Assembly: GCF_013282095.1 (NCBI RefSeq)
Contig: NZ_BLTJ01000006.1
Span: 1 to 64,000 of the forward strand
Length of the DNA stretch: 64,000 bases
Reading direction: 5' to 3'
Source of the DNA: Enterocloster alcoholdehydrogenati
GTDB lineage: Bacteria > Bacillota > Clostridia > Lachnospirales > Lachnospiraceae
The notes below the pieces were generated by a model. It saw only the letters and a list, made by a program, of their open reading frames with translations, was not told the origin of the DNA and did not search any database. Position 1 is the stretch's first letter; the number at the start of each line of letters is the position of its first letter. A program made the translations under genes and the position numbers. Below, piece after piece: positions 7,014 through 15,903 of the stretch.

Positions 7014-8192
7014 TTAGTTCAACGGCTCAATCACAGGAGCAGTCTCGGCTGCTGTGGTTGACTGTGCGGCTTTGGAGGTCTCAGAGGCTTTTGTAGAATC
7101 TGCCGCCTTTGTGGATTCTGTACTGTTTGAGGCCTTAGTGGATTTGGCTGCTTCTGTGCTCTCGGCAGCTTTAGTGGACTTGGTCGACTCAGCAGCTTTG
7201 GTGGATTTTGCAGCCTCTGTACTTTTGGAGGCCTTAGTGGATTTTGTTGTCTCTGTACTCTTAGAGGCTTTGGTGGATTTTGCAGCCTCGGTGGATTTGG
7301 AAGCTTTGGTGGATTTATCCGCTTCCGTACTCTTAGAGGTTTTAGAGGACTTTGTCGTTTCCGTACTCTTGGAATCCTTATCCGTCTTAGAGGAAGAGGA
7401 AGTGCTGTCTTTTTCATCCTCTTTCTCAGTGCTGCTGCCATTGGTTCCGTTGGTGCCGTCTTCCGGAAAGTCGCTGCTGCGGCCGTTGGTGTCGATGCCG
7501 GAACTGTTCAGGGAAAACTCAGCCTGATTTGCGTTGCCTGCCATGTCCTCCAGATAGACTGTGAGAGAACCTTTTTCCAATTCAAAGGTTATGCGGCCGG
7601 TTTCCTTGTCATAACTGAGCGGGGTGATCTTTTTGCCGGAATCGTCGGTAGCATAAACGGAATCATAATTGATGCCGGATACGTTGTCCTCTGCCATCAG
7701 CTCCAGTTTTCCGTCCTCCATGACGACGCTGTCCTCATCGATGGAGGGCGCAGTATCATCCAGTACGGCAATGTGTTCATTGTGCTGGGCGGGCATACCA
7801 TTCCAGCTTTCAGCGTAAACCTCCAGTGCACCGTTGTTGGTCAGAGTTGCGTGATAAACGCCGTTTTCCTTCTGAAATTCAATGTCCTGAGATTCCAGAG
7901 TGGTGGTGAGCTTGCGGATAGGGAGCAGAGATTTTACCTTGAAGGAGACATCTACGGTTTTGTAATCGGAGGTGTCGCCTATGGTCATCTCGATTCTGGG
8001 GGAAGAAGTCACCAGAAAATATAAAATAACGTTAAAGACAATAAAGGGCAGTATGTAGCATAAAAAATTGTGAAGGAAACGATTTTCATTTCCGGGACGG
8101 CCGCTGTTGCCGCGTTTTGGACTGCGCCGTGTACTGCCGGAGGCCGGCATACGGCCGCTGCGGGGCGCTGTATAGGATGAATGACGATCCAT
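7014..8192 (-). CDS. Membrane-anchored extracellular protein with Lys/Ser/Thr repeat tail
   Basis: 392 residues, function unknown. A basic cytoplasmic segment of about 40 residues (rich in Arg, Ser, Gly) precedes one membrane helix (FLCYILPFIVFNVILYFLV, residues 41-60), so the rest should lie outside. Residues about 65-235 look like two or three beta-sandwich modules (TAPSIDE, DNVSGINYDSVYATDDSGK and LEDMAGNANQAEF are typical of bacterial Ig-like or cadherin-like folds). From about residue 255 the chain is low-complexity, built on a hexapeptide of the type KST-K/E-A-x, ending PVIEPLN without a sortase signal. Start chosen after AAAGGAGG. It is preceded by a long structured leader (8215-8369) and its own promoter. 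Probable role: surface stalk or wall-spanning domain. A purely structural guess. Confidence 0.8.
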   Translation of the reverse strand: MDRHSSYTAPRSGRMPASGSTRRSPKRGNSGRPGNENRFLHNFLCYILPFIVFNVILYFLVTSSPRIEMTIGDTSDYKTVDVSFKVKSLLPIRKLTTTLESQDIEFQKENGVYHATLTNNGALEVYAESWNGMPAQHNEHIAVLDDTAPSIDEDSVVMEDGKLELMAEDNVSGINYDSVYATDDSGKKITPLSYDKETGRITFELEKGSLTVYLEDMAGNANQAEFSLNSSGIDTNGRSSDFPEDGTNGTNGSSTEKEDEKDSTSSSSKTDKDSKSTETTKSSKTSKSTEADKSTKASKSTEAAKSTKASKSTETTKSTKASKSTEAAKSTKAAESTKSTKAAESTEAAKSTKASNSTESTKAADSTKASETSKAAQSTTAAETAPVIEPLN

Positions 8193-8214
8193 TGTCCTAT
8201 CCTCCTTTAAAATT

Positions 8215-8369
8215 CCTGTAACAATTCAGGAAAGAGCGTTCTTTTAACCGGGAAAGCGGTTGGAACACGGTACAACCGTGCGTTCTCCTGGCTGCTGATA
8301 GTAAGACCCGTTTATGGTAGGGACAGATTTCTTATGACCCTTGATCTGCGCTGCCTTGAATGGTTACGG
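8215..8369 (-). ncRNA. Candidate structured RNA leader, class not identified
   Basis: On the minus strand the segment begins CCGTAACCATTCAAGG and ends CCTGAATTGTTACAGG; these pair with each other over about 14 bp with single-base bulges, closing a 155-nt domain. Inside are at least three further hairpins: GAACgCACGG/CCGTGtTTC, AACCG/CGGTT with loop CTTTCC, and AAAGA/TCTTT. A promoter lies just upstream (8391-8419) and the ribosome site of the repeat-protein gene 10 bases downstream. It could be a cis-acting leader or a separate small RNA. I could not match it to c-di-GMP, TPP, T-box, 6S, SRP or RNase P signatures from memory. Confidence 0.45.
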
Positions 8370-8390
8370 TTTTATGAAAAATACCACTAT

Positions 8391-8419
8391 AGCATAGCAG
8401 AAATCCTCCTTACTTACAA
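8391..8419 (-). promoter_or_regulatory. Promoter for the structured leader and repeat-protein gene
   Basis: On the minus strand: TTGTAA (8414-8419), 17 bases, TATGCT (8391-8396). Transcription would start near 8384, about 15 bases before the closing stem of the structured leader. Between 8420 and 8600 I see only the ribosome site of the next plus-strand gene and no further gene. Confidence 0.5.
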
Positions 8420-8600
8420 GGAAAAAATAGTCTTGTAAGAGTGTTGTAAGAAACGGGCGCAAAAAGGGGATGAAAACGGTGGCGGGATGTGATATGATGA
8501 AGATGATACACACATCTTTCCGAAATGGCTCAGGAAACAAAAGAAGGCCGGGAGAAGATGCAATGATCCCCAGGGATCCCATGAGAAAAGGGGCAGGAAT

Positions 8601-9143
8601 ATGATAGAGGAAGCAGCATCATTTGCAGCAAAGGCGCATCAGGGAGTATTCAGGAAAGGGACAGAGATTCCGTATATTACGCATCCTATGGAGACAGCTG
8701 TTATTGTTTCCGGTTTTACAGATGATCCGGAAATGATTGCCGCGGCTCTTCTGCATGATGTGATCGAGGATGCGGGAGTGACGAAGGAGGAACTGGAGGC
8801 GCGTTTTGGCCCCAGAGTGGCGCAGCTGGTGGCAAATGAGTCGGAGGACAAAACAAAGAGCTGGCAGGAGAGAAAAAGCGCTACGATCCGTCATCTGAAA
8901 TGTGCCTCACGGGAGGTAAAGATTCTGGCCCTTGGGGACAAACTCAGCAATATGCGGTGTACCTCCAAGGATTATCTGGTACTGGGGGATGCGATCTGGC
9001 AGCGGTTTAATGAAAAGGACAAGGCGAAACATTCCTGGTATTACTGGGGGATCGCGGATGCCTTAGAGGAACTTCAGGAACATCTGTATTATAAAGAATA
9101 TATTATGCTCTGCCGGACGGTGTTTGGCAGAAAGCGAGGGTAA
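8601..9143 (+). CDS. HD-domain phosphohydrolase, small (p)ppGpp hydrolase-like
   Basis: 180 residues, matching the N-terminal hydrolase domain of RelA/SpoT proteins without the synthetase or regulatory domains (Mesh1/SAH type). Metal-binding residues of the HD fold are present: His in AKAHQGVFRKG, the HD pair in LLHDVIEDAG (about residues 52-53), and Asp in LALGDKLSNMR. The YITHP motif near residue 29 is typical. Family members hydrolyse ppGpp to GDP and pyrophosphate with Mn2+; other nucleotide substrates are possible. Preceded by AAAAGGGGCAGGAAT. The deacetylase gene follows after 24 bases, so the two may be co-transcribed. Confidence 0.85.
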   Translation: MIEEAASFAAKAHQGVFRKGTEIPYITHPMETAVIVSGFTDDPEMIAAALLHDVIEDAGVTKEELEARFGPRVAQLVANESEDKTKSWQERKSATIRHLKCASREVKILALGDKLSNMRCTSKDYLVLGDAIWQRFNEKDKAKHSWYYWGIADALEELQEHLYYKEYIMLCRTVFGRKRG

Positions 9144-9167
9144 TTTATAATTAAGGAGAATGATAGA

Positions 9168-10517
9168 ATGGGCTGTTTTAGAAAGAAAGGCAGGTTTCTG
9201 GCAGCTGTGGCAGCGGCGGGAATCCTGCTGGGAATACAGGCAGTGACTGCGTATGCGGGAACAACGGGGATTGGATCTGCAAAGACAGAGACGGGCGGTC
9301 CCGGCGCAGGGGAGATGAGCCCGGAATCCGTGGATCAGAAGTCGGACGGGCAGACGGGAATGGATGCATCTGCAAGTCAGTCCGGTGCCGCAGAAGGCGG
9401 AGATCATGGACAGCAGTCCGGCAGTTCTGCGGGAACGGATTCATCCGCCCCCCTTCAGGTCAACTACAGCGCCTGTATCCCTGGACGCGGCTGGAGTGCC
9501 GTGACGGCAGATAATGAGGCCCTTAGGGCCAATGCCGGCGGCTGGGTTACGGCTATGCGGGCTAATTTGATCAATATTCCTGCAGACGCTCAGGTAGGAA
9601 TCCGCTATCAGGTCAATTTAAGCGGCTCTGGATGGCTGGATCCGGCAGAGGATGGAGCGGAGACGGGAAATGCTTCCGCCGAAGCCCCTCTGGAGGCTAT
9701 ACGCATGGAGCTTTACGGTTCTTCAGCCTCATCGTATGACCTGTACTACACCGTTTATCAGAATGGTTCCTGGACTTCCTGGGCCATGAACGGGGAAACG
9801 GCCGGTACAGAGGGAGAAGGCCTGCGGGTAGACGGGATCTGCGCATCCATTACGGCAAAGGGAGCGCAAGCGCCTGCGGCGCCTTGGGTGACTGCCGCAG
9901 TGGATCCTTCCAGGCCCATGATCGCGCTTACCTTTGATGATGGCCCCAGGACAGCGGTCACCAGCCGTATTCTTGACAGTCTGCAGCAGAATGGCGGACG
10001 CGCCACGTTTTTTATGGTGGGCTCCAATGTGGAGGCAAATGCCGGAGTGGTTCGCCGAATGACAGAGCAGGGCTGTGAGGTAGCGAACCACACGTATAAT
10101 CACAGGTATATCACGAAGATCGGGGCAGACGGCATCCGCAGTCAGGTCGGCTCCACCAATCAGAAAATTGCATCCGTCTGCGGCGTCTCTCCGGTGCTGA
10201 TGCGTCCTCCGGGCGGTTATGTGGATGCGGCTTCCCTTTCTGTGTTAGGCTCAATGGGAATGCCGGCGATCATGTGGTCCATTGATACAAGAGACTGGCA
10301 GCACCGCAACACGCAAAAGACCATTGACATTGTGCTGGGCCAGGTGAAGGACGGCGACATTATCCTGATGCACGATATTTATGAGCCCACGGCCGCTGCT
10401 GCGGAGGTGCTGATTCCAGAACTTACAGCACGAGGGTATCAGCTGGTAACGGTCAGCGAGCTGGCTTCCTATCGTGGAGGGATCCAGCCGGGGCACAAAT
10501 ACAGCCAATTTCGCTGA
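9168..10517 (+). CDS. Secreted polysaccharide deacetylase with N-terminal ChW repeats
   Basis: 449 residues. A signal peptide (residues 1-30, ending AVTAYAG) and a Ser/Gly-rich linker precede about 150 residues of clostridial hydrophobic (ChW) repeats (GGWVTAM, GSGWLDP, NGSWTSWAMNGE), then a NodB-type carbohydrate esterase family 4 domain. Its five motifs are complete: TFDDGP, HTYNH, RPPGGYVD, DTRDW and IILMHD, so the metal-binding Asp-His-His triad and catalytic base are in place. It probably removes acetyl groups from peptidoglycan or another wall glycan, which gives lysozyme resistance in related enzymes. Start after AAGGAG. Followed by a strong terminator. Confidence 0.9.
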   Translation: MGCFRKKGRFLAAVAAAGILLGIQAVTAYAGTTGIGSAKTETGGPGAGEMSPESVDQKSDGQTGMDASASQSGAAEGGDHGQQSGSSAGTDSSAPLQVNYSACIPGRGWSAVTADNEALRANAGGWVTAMRANLINIPADAQVGIRYQVNLSGSGWLDPAEDGAETGNASAEAPLEAIRMELYGSSASSYDLYYTVYQNGSWTSWAMNGETAGTEGEGLRVDGICASITAKGAQAPAAPWVTAAVDPSRPMIALTFDDGPRTAVTSRILDSLQQNGGRATFFMVGSNVEANAGVVRRMTEQGCEVANHTYNHRYITKIGADGIRSQVGSTNQKIASVCGVSPVLMRPPGGYVDAASLSVLGSMGMPAIMWSIDTRDWQHRNTQKTIDIVLGQVKDGDIILMHDIYEPTAAAAEVLIPELTARGYQLVTVSELASYRGGIQPGHKYSQFR

Positions 10518-10558
10518 AAAACTTGCAATTTTTAAAAGGGACATTTATAATATGCTTA

Positions 10559-10590
10559 CCGGGCGGAATTCCATCCGCCCGGATTTTTTT
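10559..10590 (+). terminator. Rho-independent terminator of the deacetylase gene
   Basis: Stem CCGGGCGGA / TCCGCCCGG (9 bp, loop ATTCCA) followed by seven T residues. The 10591-10815 stretch after it holds no gene that I can recognise. Confidence 0.92.
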
Positions 10591-10815
10591 CTAAGGGCTT
10601 CAGGGGTTCACACATCCGATAAATTCATTTCTTAATATTTCAAGGGCTCCCACACCAGGATTTATATTGAAAATGAAAAAATCATGCGGCTGTTTATGAC
10701 AGCGGGAAAACAGGTGCAAAATCATTGTACATTGGCAGTTGAATAGGGGAAAGCTGTATCATTTTGCAGATATCAGGCTTACTGCAGGCTAAAAGGAAAG
10801 AAATGGGGGAATACA

Positions 10816-11835
10816 ATGAAGGAAAAAAGAGGAATACGGCGGTTTCTGAGGCTGGCAGGCATGGCGGCTGTATTGACGGCAGGTATGGCGGGGGCAAAGC
10901 CGGATAAGGTCCAGGCAGAGCAGATGGTGCCTGAAATGTCTGTCCTGTCGGCGGAAGGGAATGGGCTGGATTCAAATACAGGGGCAGCCGGAAAAGTCAT
11001 TTTAAAGCAAAGTCTGAAAGAAGAGGAACTGGCAGCCTTAAAGCAGCCGGAATTGTCCTATACAGACGAGAATGGAACGGAGTACCGTCTGGCAGACTGG
11101 GAGGTGCGGGAGGTACCGGGGCTTACAAAAAGCTGCACCCTGGAAAAGACGGCCCTGTATCAGGCGGTAGAAGGAGCGGAGACCTTGCCGCCTTACATAG
11201 ACAGCCGTGAGAATGAGGACGGAACACAGCTGTCAGGCCGTTTATATATGAAGGAAAGCCGGATCCTGAAAGAAGAGTGGAGGGATGATTTTAGGGTTCC
11301 CGTGACATTTTACTCCTATGGGGCAGATGCCTACGAACTGGGAGAAATCACAGTTTCCGGGGAAAATGCCCTGGCATCGGTTCTTGAGGAACAGGAGCGG
11401 CTTTTAGGGGAAATGGGACTGTCGCCGGAGGACTACCGTATTACGTCTATAGACTGGGATGGAGAGAGCTTTATGGATGAGGAGGGACAGGTCTGCCGTC
11501 TTGCGTTGGCGGGCGGGGAGAGACGCCTGCGGGATTATGAGGCAGTATACAGCGGTCAGGTACAGGCAGAGGAACCCGTTTCTTATGAGGTTTCTGCCAT
11601 TTATGAGACGGCGCGGGAATCAGCAGGAGAGGACACAGTGCCGGATATACAAGAGGAAACAGGAGAGAACGAAAGGCCCTCTCCCCTGCCGGATCGATAT
11701 TCAAGGTGGGTTCAGACCGGTGTGGTGATCACGATTGCAGCAGGTTTTTTCGGCCTGATTTTGGGAATTTTTCTCCTGGCCATGTCCAGGAGAAGGAGAA
11801 GAAAAGAAAGGGAGGAGGAGTTTGAGTACAGCTGA
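10816..11835 (+). CDS. Exported membrane-anchored protein of unknown function
   Basis: 339 residues, family not recognised. Signal peptide (RFLRLAGMAAVLTAGMAG, cleavage likely near AEQ at residue 37), an extracellular region of about 260 acidic residues, then one C-terminal membrane helix (VVITIAAGFFGLILGIFLLA, about residues 302-322) followed by a basic stop-transfer tail SRRRRRKEREEEFEYS. The type I topology suggests a sensor, scaffold or surface subunit. There is no LPXTG motif and no obvious enzyme motif. Start after GGGGGA. It stands alone between terminators and is not in an evident operon. Confidence 0.75.
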   Translation: MKEKRGIRRFLRLAGMAAVLTAGMAGAKPDKVQAEQMVPEMSVLSAEGNGLDSNTGAAGKVILKQSLKEEELAALKQPELSYTDENGTEYRLADWEVREVPGLTKSCTLEKTALYQAVEGAETLPPYIDSRENEDGTQLSGRLYMKESRILKEEWRDDFRVPVTFYSYGADAYELGEITVSGENALASVLEEQERLLGEMGLSPEDYRITSIDWDGESFMDEEGQVCRLALAGGERRLRDYEAVYSGQVQAEEPVSYEVSAIYETARESAGEDTVPDIQEETGENERPSPLPDRYSRWVQTGVVITIAAGFFGLILGIFLLAMSRRRRRKEREEEFEYS

Positions 11836-11917
11836 ATTTTAATTATATTTTCATAGATTTTAAAGAAAAATTCAAAAAAAAGACATAGTAAAAACACAGG
11901 TTACGTAGTAAGATTAA

Positions 11918-11937
11918 CGTACATACAGAGATGTACG
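11918..11937. promoter_or_regulatory. Inverted repeat in the leader of the lipoprotein gene
   Basis: Perfect 7-bp arms CGTACAT / ATGTACG separated by ACAGAG, just ahead of the GAGGAG ribosome site. It could be an operator or an mRNA hairpin. No partner regulator can be named. Confidence 0.35.
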
Positions 11938-11958
11938 GAGAGAGGAGATGTTATATTT

Positions 11959-12795
11959 ATGAAAAAAAGATATCTTATGATTGCAGTGATGACAGTGGCT
12001 CTGGGAATGACAGCCTGCTCATCTAAGAAAACAGAGACAACAGCAGCTCCCACTACGACAGAGGCCCAGACAACCCAGGAAGAAGCGACTCCTGAGGATG
12101 CAGTAGAGGCGTCTGAGAGTTTTTATGGTTTCGTAAAGGCGGTAGAGGGGCAGACAGTGACCGTTGCTGATGATACCGGCGCTACGGCCAAATTTGATGT
12201 ATCTGCGGCGGCAGTTACAGGAGCAGATGCCATCGGCGAAGGCGACGAGGTAGATGTCTACTATACCGGAGAGCTGGGCGATACGGCTGCAAAGGCAGTG
12301 GAGGTGGATATTATCACATCCGCGGCTGACATTGCAAAAGAGGAGGCTGCTCAGACGGATGATCTGACAATTACAGGAACCATTGAGAGCACAGAGGATG
12401 GAAGCCTGACCTTAAAGACAGAAGACGGATCCTATAAGCTGAATACGCTCATTGCCCAGAAGGTCACAAAGGACGGCATCAAGGCAGGAACCGAGGCAGA
12501 CATTACTTACTATGGAGATCTGGAGGACGAGGAAACTCCGGCAGTAGCTACAAAGATCGTTACCGCTGATGCAAGAGATACCGCAGAGGCCAAGATCAAG
12601 ACGCTTACAGGCACGGTAGCTCAGGTGGAGAGCAATTACATTGTTCTGGATACGGCGGATCCTGACAACACATTTTTCTCTTTTGTAGGGAAAGACGGTA
12701 TGTTTGACGGCGTGAAAACCGGCGATAAGGTTACGGTTATCTATGAGGGAACTCTGACAGCTAAGACGATCACAGCAACAGGGCTTCAGAAATAA
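11959..12795 (+). CDS. Lipoprotein with three repeated beta-rich modules
   Basis: 278 residues. Signal peptide with lipobox LGMTAC (Cys about residue 20), then a Thr/Ala-rich linker and three related modules of 65-75 residues, each beginning with a G-x-V/I stretch and ending with a metal- or OB-like strand pattern: GFVKAVEGQTVTVADD, ITGTIESTEDGSLTLKTEDG and LTGTVAQVESNYIVLDTAD. Modules two and three also share the D-x-V-x-V/T-Y-x-G-x-L motif (ADITYYGDL, VTVIYEGTL), which recurs in module one as VDVYYTGEL. Function unknown; extracellular binding protein is a reasonable guess. Followed by a good terminator. Confidence 0.8.
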   Translation: MKKRYLMIAVMTVALGMTACSSKKTETTAAPTTTEAQTTQEEATPEDAVEASESFYGFVKAVEGQTVTVADDTGATAKFDVSAAAVTGADAIGEGDEVDVYYTGELGDTAAKAVEVDIITSAADIAKEEAAQTDDLTITGTIESTEDGSLTLKTEDGSYKLNTLIAQKVTKDGIKAGTEADITYYGDLEDEETPAVATKIVTADARDTAEAKIKTLTGTVAQVESNYIVLDTADPDNTFFSFVGKDGMFDGVKTGDKVTVIYEGTLTAKTITATGLQK

Positions 12796-12860
12796 TAACT
12801 CTGTCCGTCCAGAGACAGGAAGATAAGCTGCCCTGAATCTTTATAAAATATAGTAAAGGT

Positions 12861-12902
12861 ACGCCTGTCAGCCAGGATTTCTTTGGCTGGCAGGCGTTTT
12901 TT
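12861..12902 (+). terminator. Rho-independent terminator of the lipoprotein gene
   Basis: Stem ACGCCTGTCAGCCA / TGGCTGGCAGGCGT with one G-T pair, followed by TTTTTT. It isolates the lipoprotein gene from clpB. Confidence 0.9.
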
Positions 12903-12930
12903 GATAGACAAAAAAGAATCTGCAAAAAAA

Positions 12931-12973
12931 TTAGCACTCGACACTTGACACTGCTAACAACGTGTGTTATAGT
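12931..12973 (+). promoter_or_regulatory. clpB promoter overlapped by a CIRCE operator (HrcA site)
   Basis: TTAGCACTC, nine bases, CACTGCTAA at 12931-12957: the left CIRCE half is perfect and the right half matches GAGTGCTAA at seven of nine positions. The sigma-A promoter is TTGACA (12945-12950), 17 bases, TATAGT (12968-12973), so the -35 box sits inside the operator and bound HrcA would block RNA polymerase. This predicts heat-inducible clpB expression. hrcA is not in the window. Confidence 0.9.
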
Positions 12974-13031
12974 ACGGCTATAACAAAAACACAGACACAC
13001 GATTCCGCAGATAAAGAAAGGGGAATGGCGT

Positions 13032-15623
13032 ATGAATATCAATAAATTTACACAGAAATCAATGGAAGCAGTGCAGAACTGTGAGAAGCTGGCTTACGAG
13101 TATGGCAACCAGCAGATCGATCAGCCCCATCTGCTGTACAGCCTTCTGACCCTGGAGGACAGCCTGATTATGAAGCTGATTACAAAAATGGGCATCCAGG
13201 GAGAACTCTTTAAAAATGAAGCAAAGCAGGCCCTTGAAAAGCTTACGAAGGTAAGCGGAGGGGGTCAGCTTTATATCAGCAATGACCTGAATAAGGTACT
13301 GATCAATGCCGAGGATGAGGCTAAGGCCATGGGCGATGAGTATGTGTCCGTAGAGCATTTGTTTCTGGCGCTGTTAAAGCAGCCGGGCCGGGAGATGAAG
13401 GAGCTGTTTAAGACTTACGGTATTACAAGAGAACGGTTCCTTCAGGCCCTGTCCACCGTTCGAGGCAATCAGAGGGTGGTAAGCGACAACCCGGAAGCCA
13501 CCTACGACACACTGGAAAAATATGGTTATGATCTGGTGGAACGGGCCAGGAACCAGAAGCTGGATCCGGTGATTGGCCGTGACAGTGAGATCCGGAACGT
13601 AGTCCGTATCCTGTCCCGTAAAACGAAAAACAATCCGGTGCTTATTGGTGAACCTGGCGTCGGAAAGACCGCCGTTGTGGAGGGACTGGCTCAGAGGATC
13701 GTCCGGGGTGATGTGCCGGAGGGATTAAAGGATAAGAAGCTGTTTGCACTGGATATGGGTTCTCTGGTAGCAGGCGCCAAGTACAGGGGGGAGTTTGAGG
13801 AACGCTTAAAAGCGGTTCTGGAAGAGGTAAAAAAGAGTGAGGGCCAGATCATTCTCTTTATCGATGAGCTTCATACCATTGTAGGCGCAGGAAAGACAGA
13901 AGGGGCCATGGATGCAGGAAATATGTTAAAGCCCATGCTGGCAAGAGGCGAGCTTCACTGTATCGGCGCTACGACCTTAAACGAGTACCGCCAGTATATT
14001 GAAAAGGACGCGGCTCTGGAGCGCCGGTTCCAGCCGGTTATGGTGGCAGAGCCTACGGTGGAGGACACCATTTCCATTTTACGGGGGCTTAAGGAGCGGT
14101 ATGAGGTGTACCATGGCGTGAAGATCACAGACTCTGCTCTGGTAAGCGCAGCCATGCTTTCCGACCGCTATATTTCCGACCGTTTCCTGCCTGATAAGGC
14201 CATTGACCTGGTAGATGAGGCCTGCGCCATGATTAAGACGGAGATGGACAGTATGCCGGCAGAGCTGGATGAGCTGTCCAGGAAAATCATGCAGATGGAG
14301 ATAGAGGAGGCGGCTCTTAAGAAGGAGACAGACCGCTTAAGTCAGGATCGTCTGCAGGATCTGCAGCGGGAGCTGGCGGAGCTTCACGATGAATTTACAG
14401 CCAAAAAGGCTCAGTGGGAGAATGAGAAATCCAGTGTAGACCGTCTCTCGGCCCTCAGAGAGGAAATCGAGGCGGTAAACCGCCAGATCCAGGATGCGAA
14501 ACAGAAATACGATCTGAATAAAGCGGCTGAACTGCAGTACGGTAAGCTGCCGCAGCTTCAGAAGGAACTGGAGGCAGAGGAGGAAAAGGTCAGGAGCGAG
14601 GATCTGAGCCTGGTTCGTGAGAGTGTGACGGAGGATGAGATCGCAAGAATCATTTCCCGATGGACCGGAATCCCGGTGGCAAAGCTGACGGAAAGCGAGA
14701 GAAGCAAGACACTCCATCTGGATGAAGTGCTTCACAGGAGGGTGGTAGGACAGGACGAAGGCGTTGAGAAGGTGACGGAGGCGATTATCCGCTCCAAGGC
14801 CGGTATCAAGGATCCTACAAAGCCCATTGGTTCCTTCCTGTTCTTAGGGCCCACAGGCGTAGGCAAAACAGAGCTTGCCAAGGCGCTGGCGGAGTCATTG
14901 TTTGATGATGAGTCGAATATGGTGCGTATTGATATGAGCGAGTACATGGAGAAGCATTCTGTGGCCCGTCTCATCGGAGCGCCTCCCGGCTATGTGGGCT
15001 ATGACGAGGGAGGCCAGCTGACGGAGGCAGTGCGCAGAAAGCCTTACAGCGTAGTGCTGTTTGATGAGGTGGAAAAGGCCCACCCGGATGTATTTAACGT
15101 GCTGCTTCAGGTGCTGGATGACGGCCGGATTACGGATTCTCAGGGGCGGACGGTAGATTTCAAAAATACTATAATCATTCTGACCTCCAATATCGGTTCT
15201 CAGTATCTGTTAGAGGGCATCGATGAAACGGGCAGTATCCGTCCAGAGGCGGAAAGCGCCGTGATGAATGACCTGCGGGCACATTTCAGGCCGGAATTTT
15301 TGAATCGTCTGGACGAGATCATCCTCTTTAAACCCCTGACGCGGGAAAATATCGGCAGCATAGTGAAACTGTGCGTGGAGGATCTGAATAGGCGGCTGGC
15401 TGACCGGGAACTGAAGCTGGAGCTGACAGACGCTGCTGGGAAGTTCATCACGGAACACGGCTATGACCCCATATATGGTGCTCGGCCGTTAAAGAGGTAT
15501 CTGCAGAAGCACGTAGAGACTCTGGCTGCCAGACTGATTCTGGGAGACGGACTGCGGGAAGGTTCTGTGATTGTGGTGGATGTATCTGAGGATGGAAAGC
15601 GGCTGACCGCTTATGCAAAATAA
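13032..15623 (+). CDS. clpB: ClpB protein disaggregase
   Basis: 863 residues, normal length. The AAA+ disaggregase works with DnaK-DnaJ-GrpE to pull polypeptides out of aggregates. Order: N-terminal Clp repeat domain (residues 1-150, with HLLYSLLT and VEHLFLALL), first AAA module with Walker A GEPGVGKT (about 208) and Walker [14 protein letters not shown], the long coiled-coil middle domain (about 410-525) that separates ClpB from ClpC or ClpA, then a second AAA module with [10 protein letters not shown] (about 607) and [14 protein letters not shown], and a C-terminal D2-small domain. There is no ClpP-binding IGF/IGL loop. Monocistronic under a CIRCE-controlled promoter. Confidence 0.98.
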   Translation: MNINKFTQKSMEAVQNCEKLAYEYGNQQIDQPHLLYSLLTLEDSLIMKLITKMGIQGELFKNEAKQALEKLTKVSGGGQLYISNDLNKVLINAEDEAKAMGDEYVSVEHLFLALLKQPGREMKELFKTYGITRERFLQALSTVRGNQRVVSDNPEATYDTLEKYGYDLVERARNQKLDPVIGRDSEIRNVVRILSRKTKNNPVLIGEPGVGKTAVVEGLAQRIVRGDVPEGLKDKKLFALDMGSLVAGAKYRGEFEERLKAVLEEVKKSEGQIILFIDELHTIVGAGKTEGAMDAGNMLKPMLARGELHCIGATTLNEYRQYIEKDAALERRFQPVMVAEPTVEDTISILRGLKERYEVYHGVKITDSALVSAAMLSDRYISDRFLPDKAIDLVDEACAMIKTEMDSMPAELDELSRKIMQMEIEEAALKKETDRLSQDRLQDLQRELAELHDEFTAKKAQWENEKSSVDRLSALREEIEAVNRQIQDAKQKYDLNKAAELQYGKLPQLQKELEAEEEKVRSEDLSLVRESVTEDEIARIISRWTGIPVAKLTESERSKTLHLDEVLHRRVVGQDEGVEKVTEAIIRSKAGIKDPTKPIGSFLFLGPTGVGKTELAKALAESLFDDESNMVRIDMSEYMEKHSVARLIGAPPGYVGYDEGGQLTEAVRRKPYSVVLFDEVEKAHPDVFNVLLQVLDDGRITDSQGRTVDFKNTIIILTSNIGSQYLLEGIDETGSIRPEAESAVMNDLRAHFRPEFLNRLDEIILFKPLTRENIGSIVKLCVEDLNRRLADRELKLELTDAAGKFITEHGYDPIYGARPLKRYLQKHVETLAARLILGDGLREGSVIVVDVSEDGKRLTAYAK

Positions 15624-15759
15624 AAGACGCAGCAGGATATATGGGATGATATGTTTTCAGTAATAGACAGAAAATTTCGCTTTTAGAAATATAATTGCAA
15701 AAACTGAAAGCCCCGACTGGCAGATTCACATAAAAATTGGTACAAATAGGAAAAATATA

Positions 15760-15788
15760 TTGAAAAGGCTATTTTTCGGTGATATAAT
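15760..15788 (+). promoter_or_regulatory. Sigma-A-type promoter for the DUF4250 gene
   Basis: TTGAAA, a 17-base spacer, TATAAT. It predicts a start near 15795 and a leader of about 110 bases before the GTG at 15904. The 15624-15759 stretch between clpB and this promoter is AT-rich and holds nothing else I can name. Confidence 0.7.
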
Positions 15789-15903
15789 CGAAACGGCTGA
15801 GCGTTTCAGGCAGGCTTTGACTGACTGAAAGAACGGATATTTGCCAGATGCGGATCAGGACGGTTTTCGAGCCGCAGAGGGCGGGAAAGGCAGGAAACAA
15901 AAG

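Noticed and set aside
7054-7527. Long open frame antisense to the repeat region of the surface protein
   Set aside because: It mirrors the Lys/Ser/Thr repeats as Val/Leu/Ser/Ala repeats, has no ribosome site, and is explained by the low-complexity coding strand.
8215-8369. Assignment of the structured leader to a known class (c-di-GMP, 6S, SRP, RNase P, T-box)
   Set aside because: The conserved core sequences of those classes that I can recall are not present; left unassigned.
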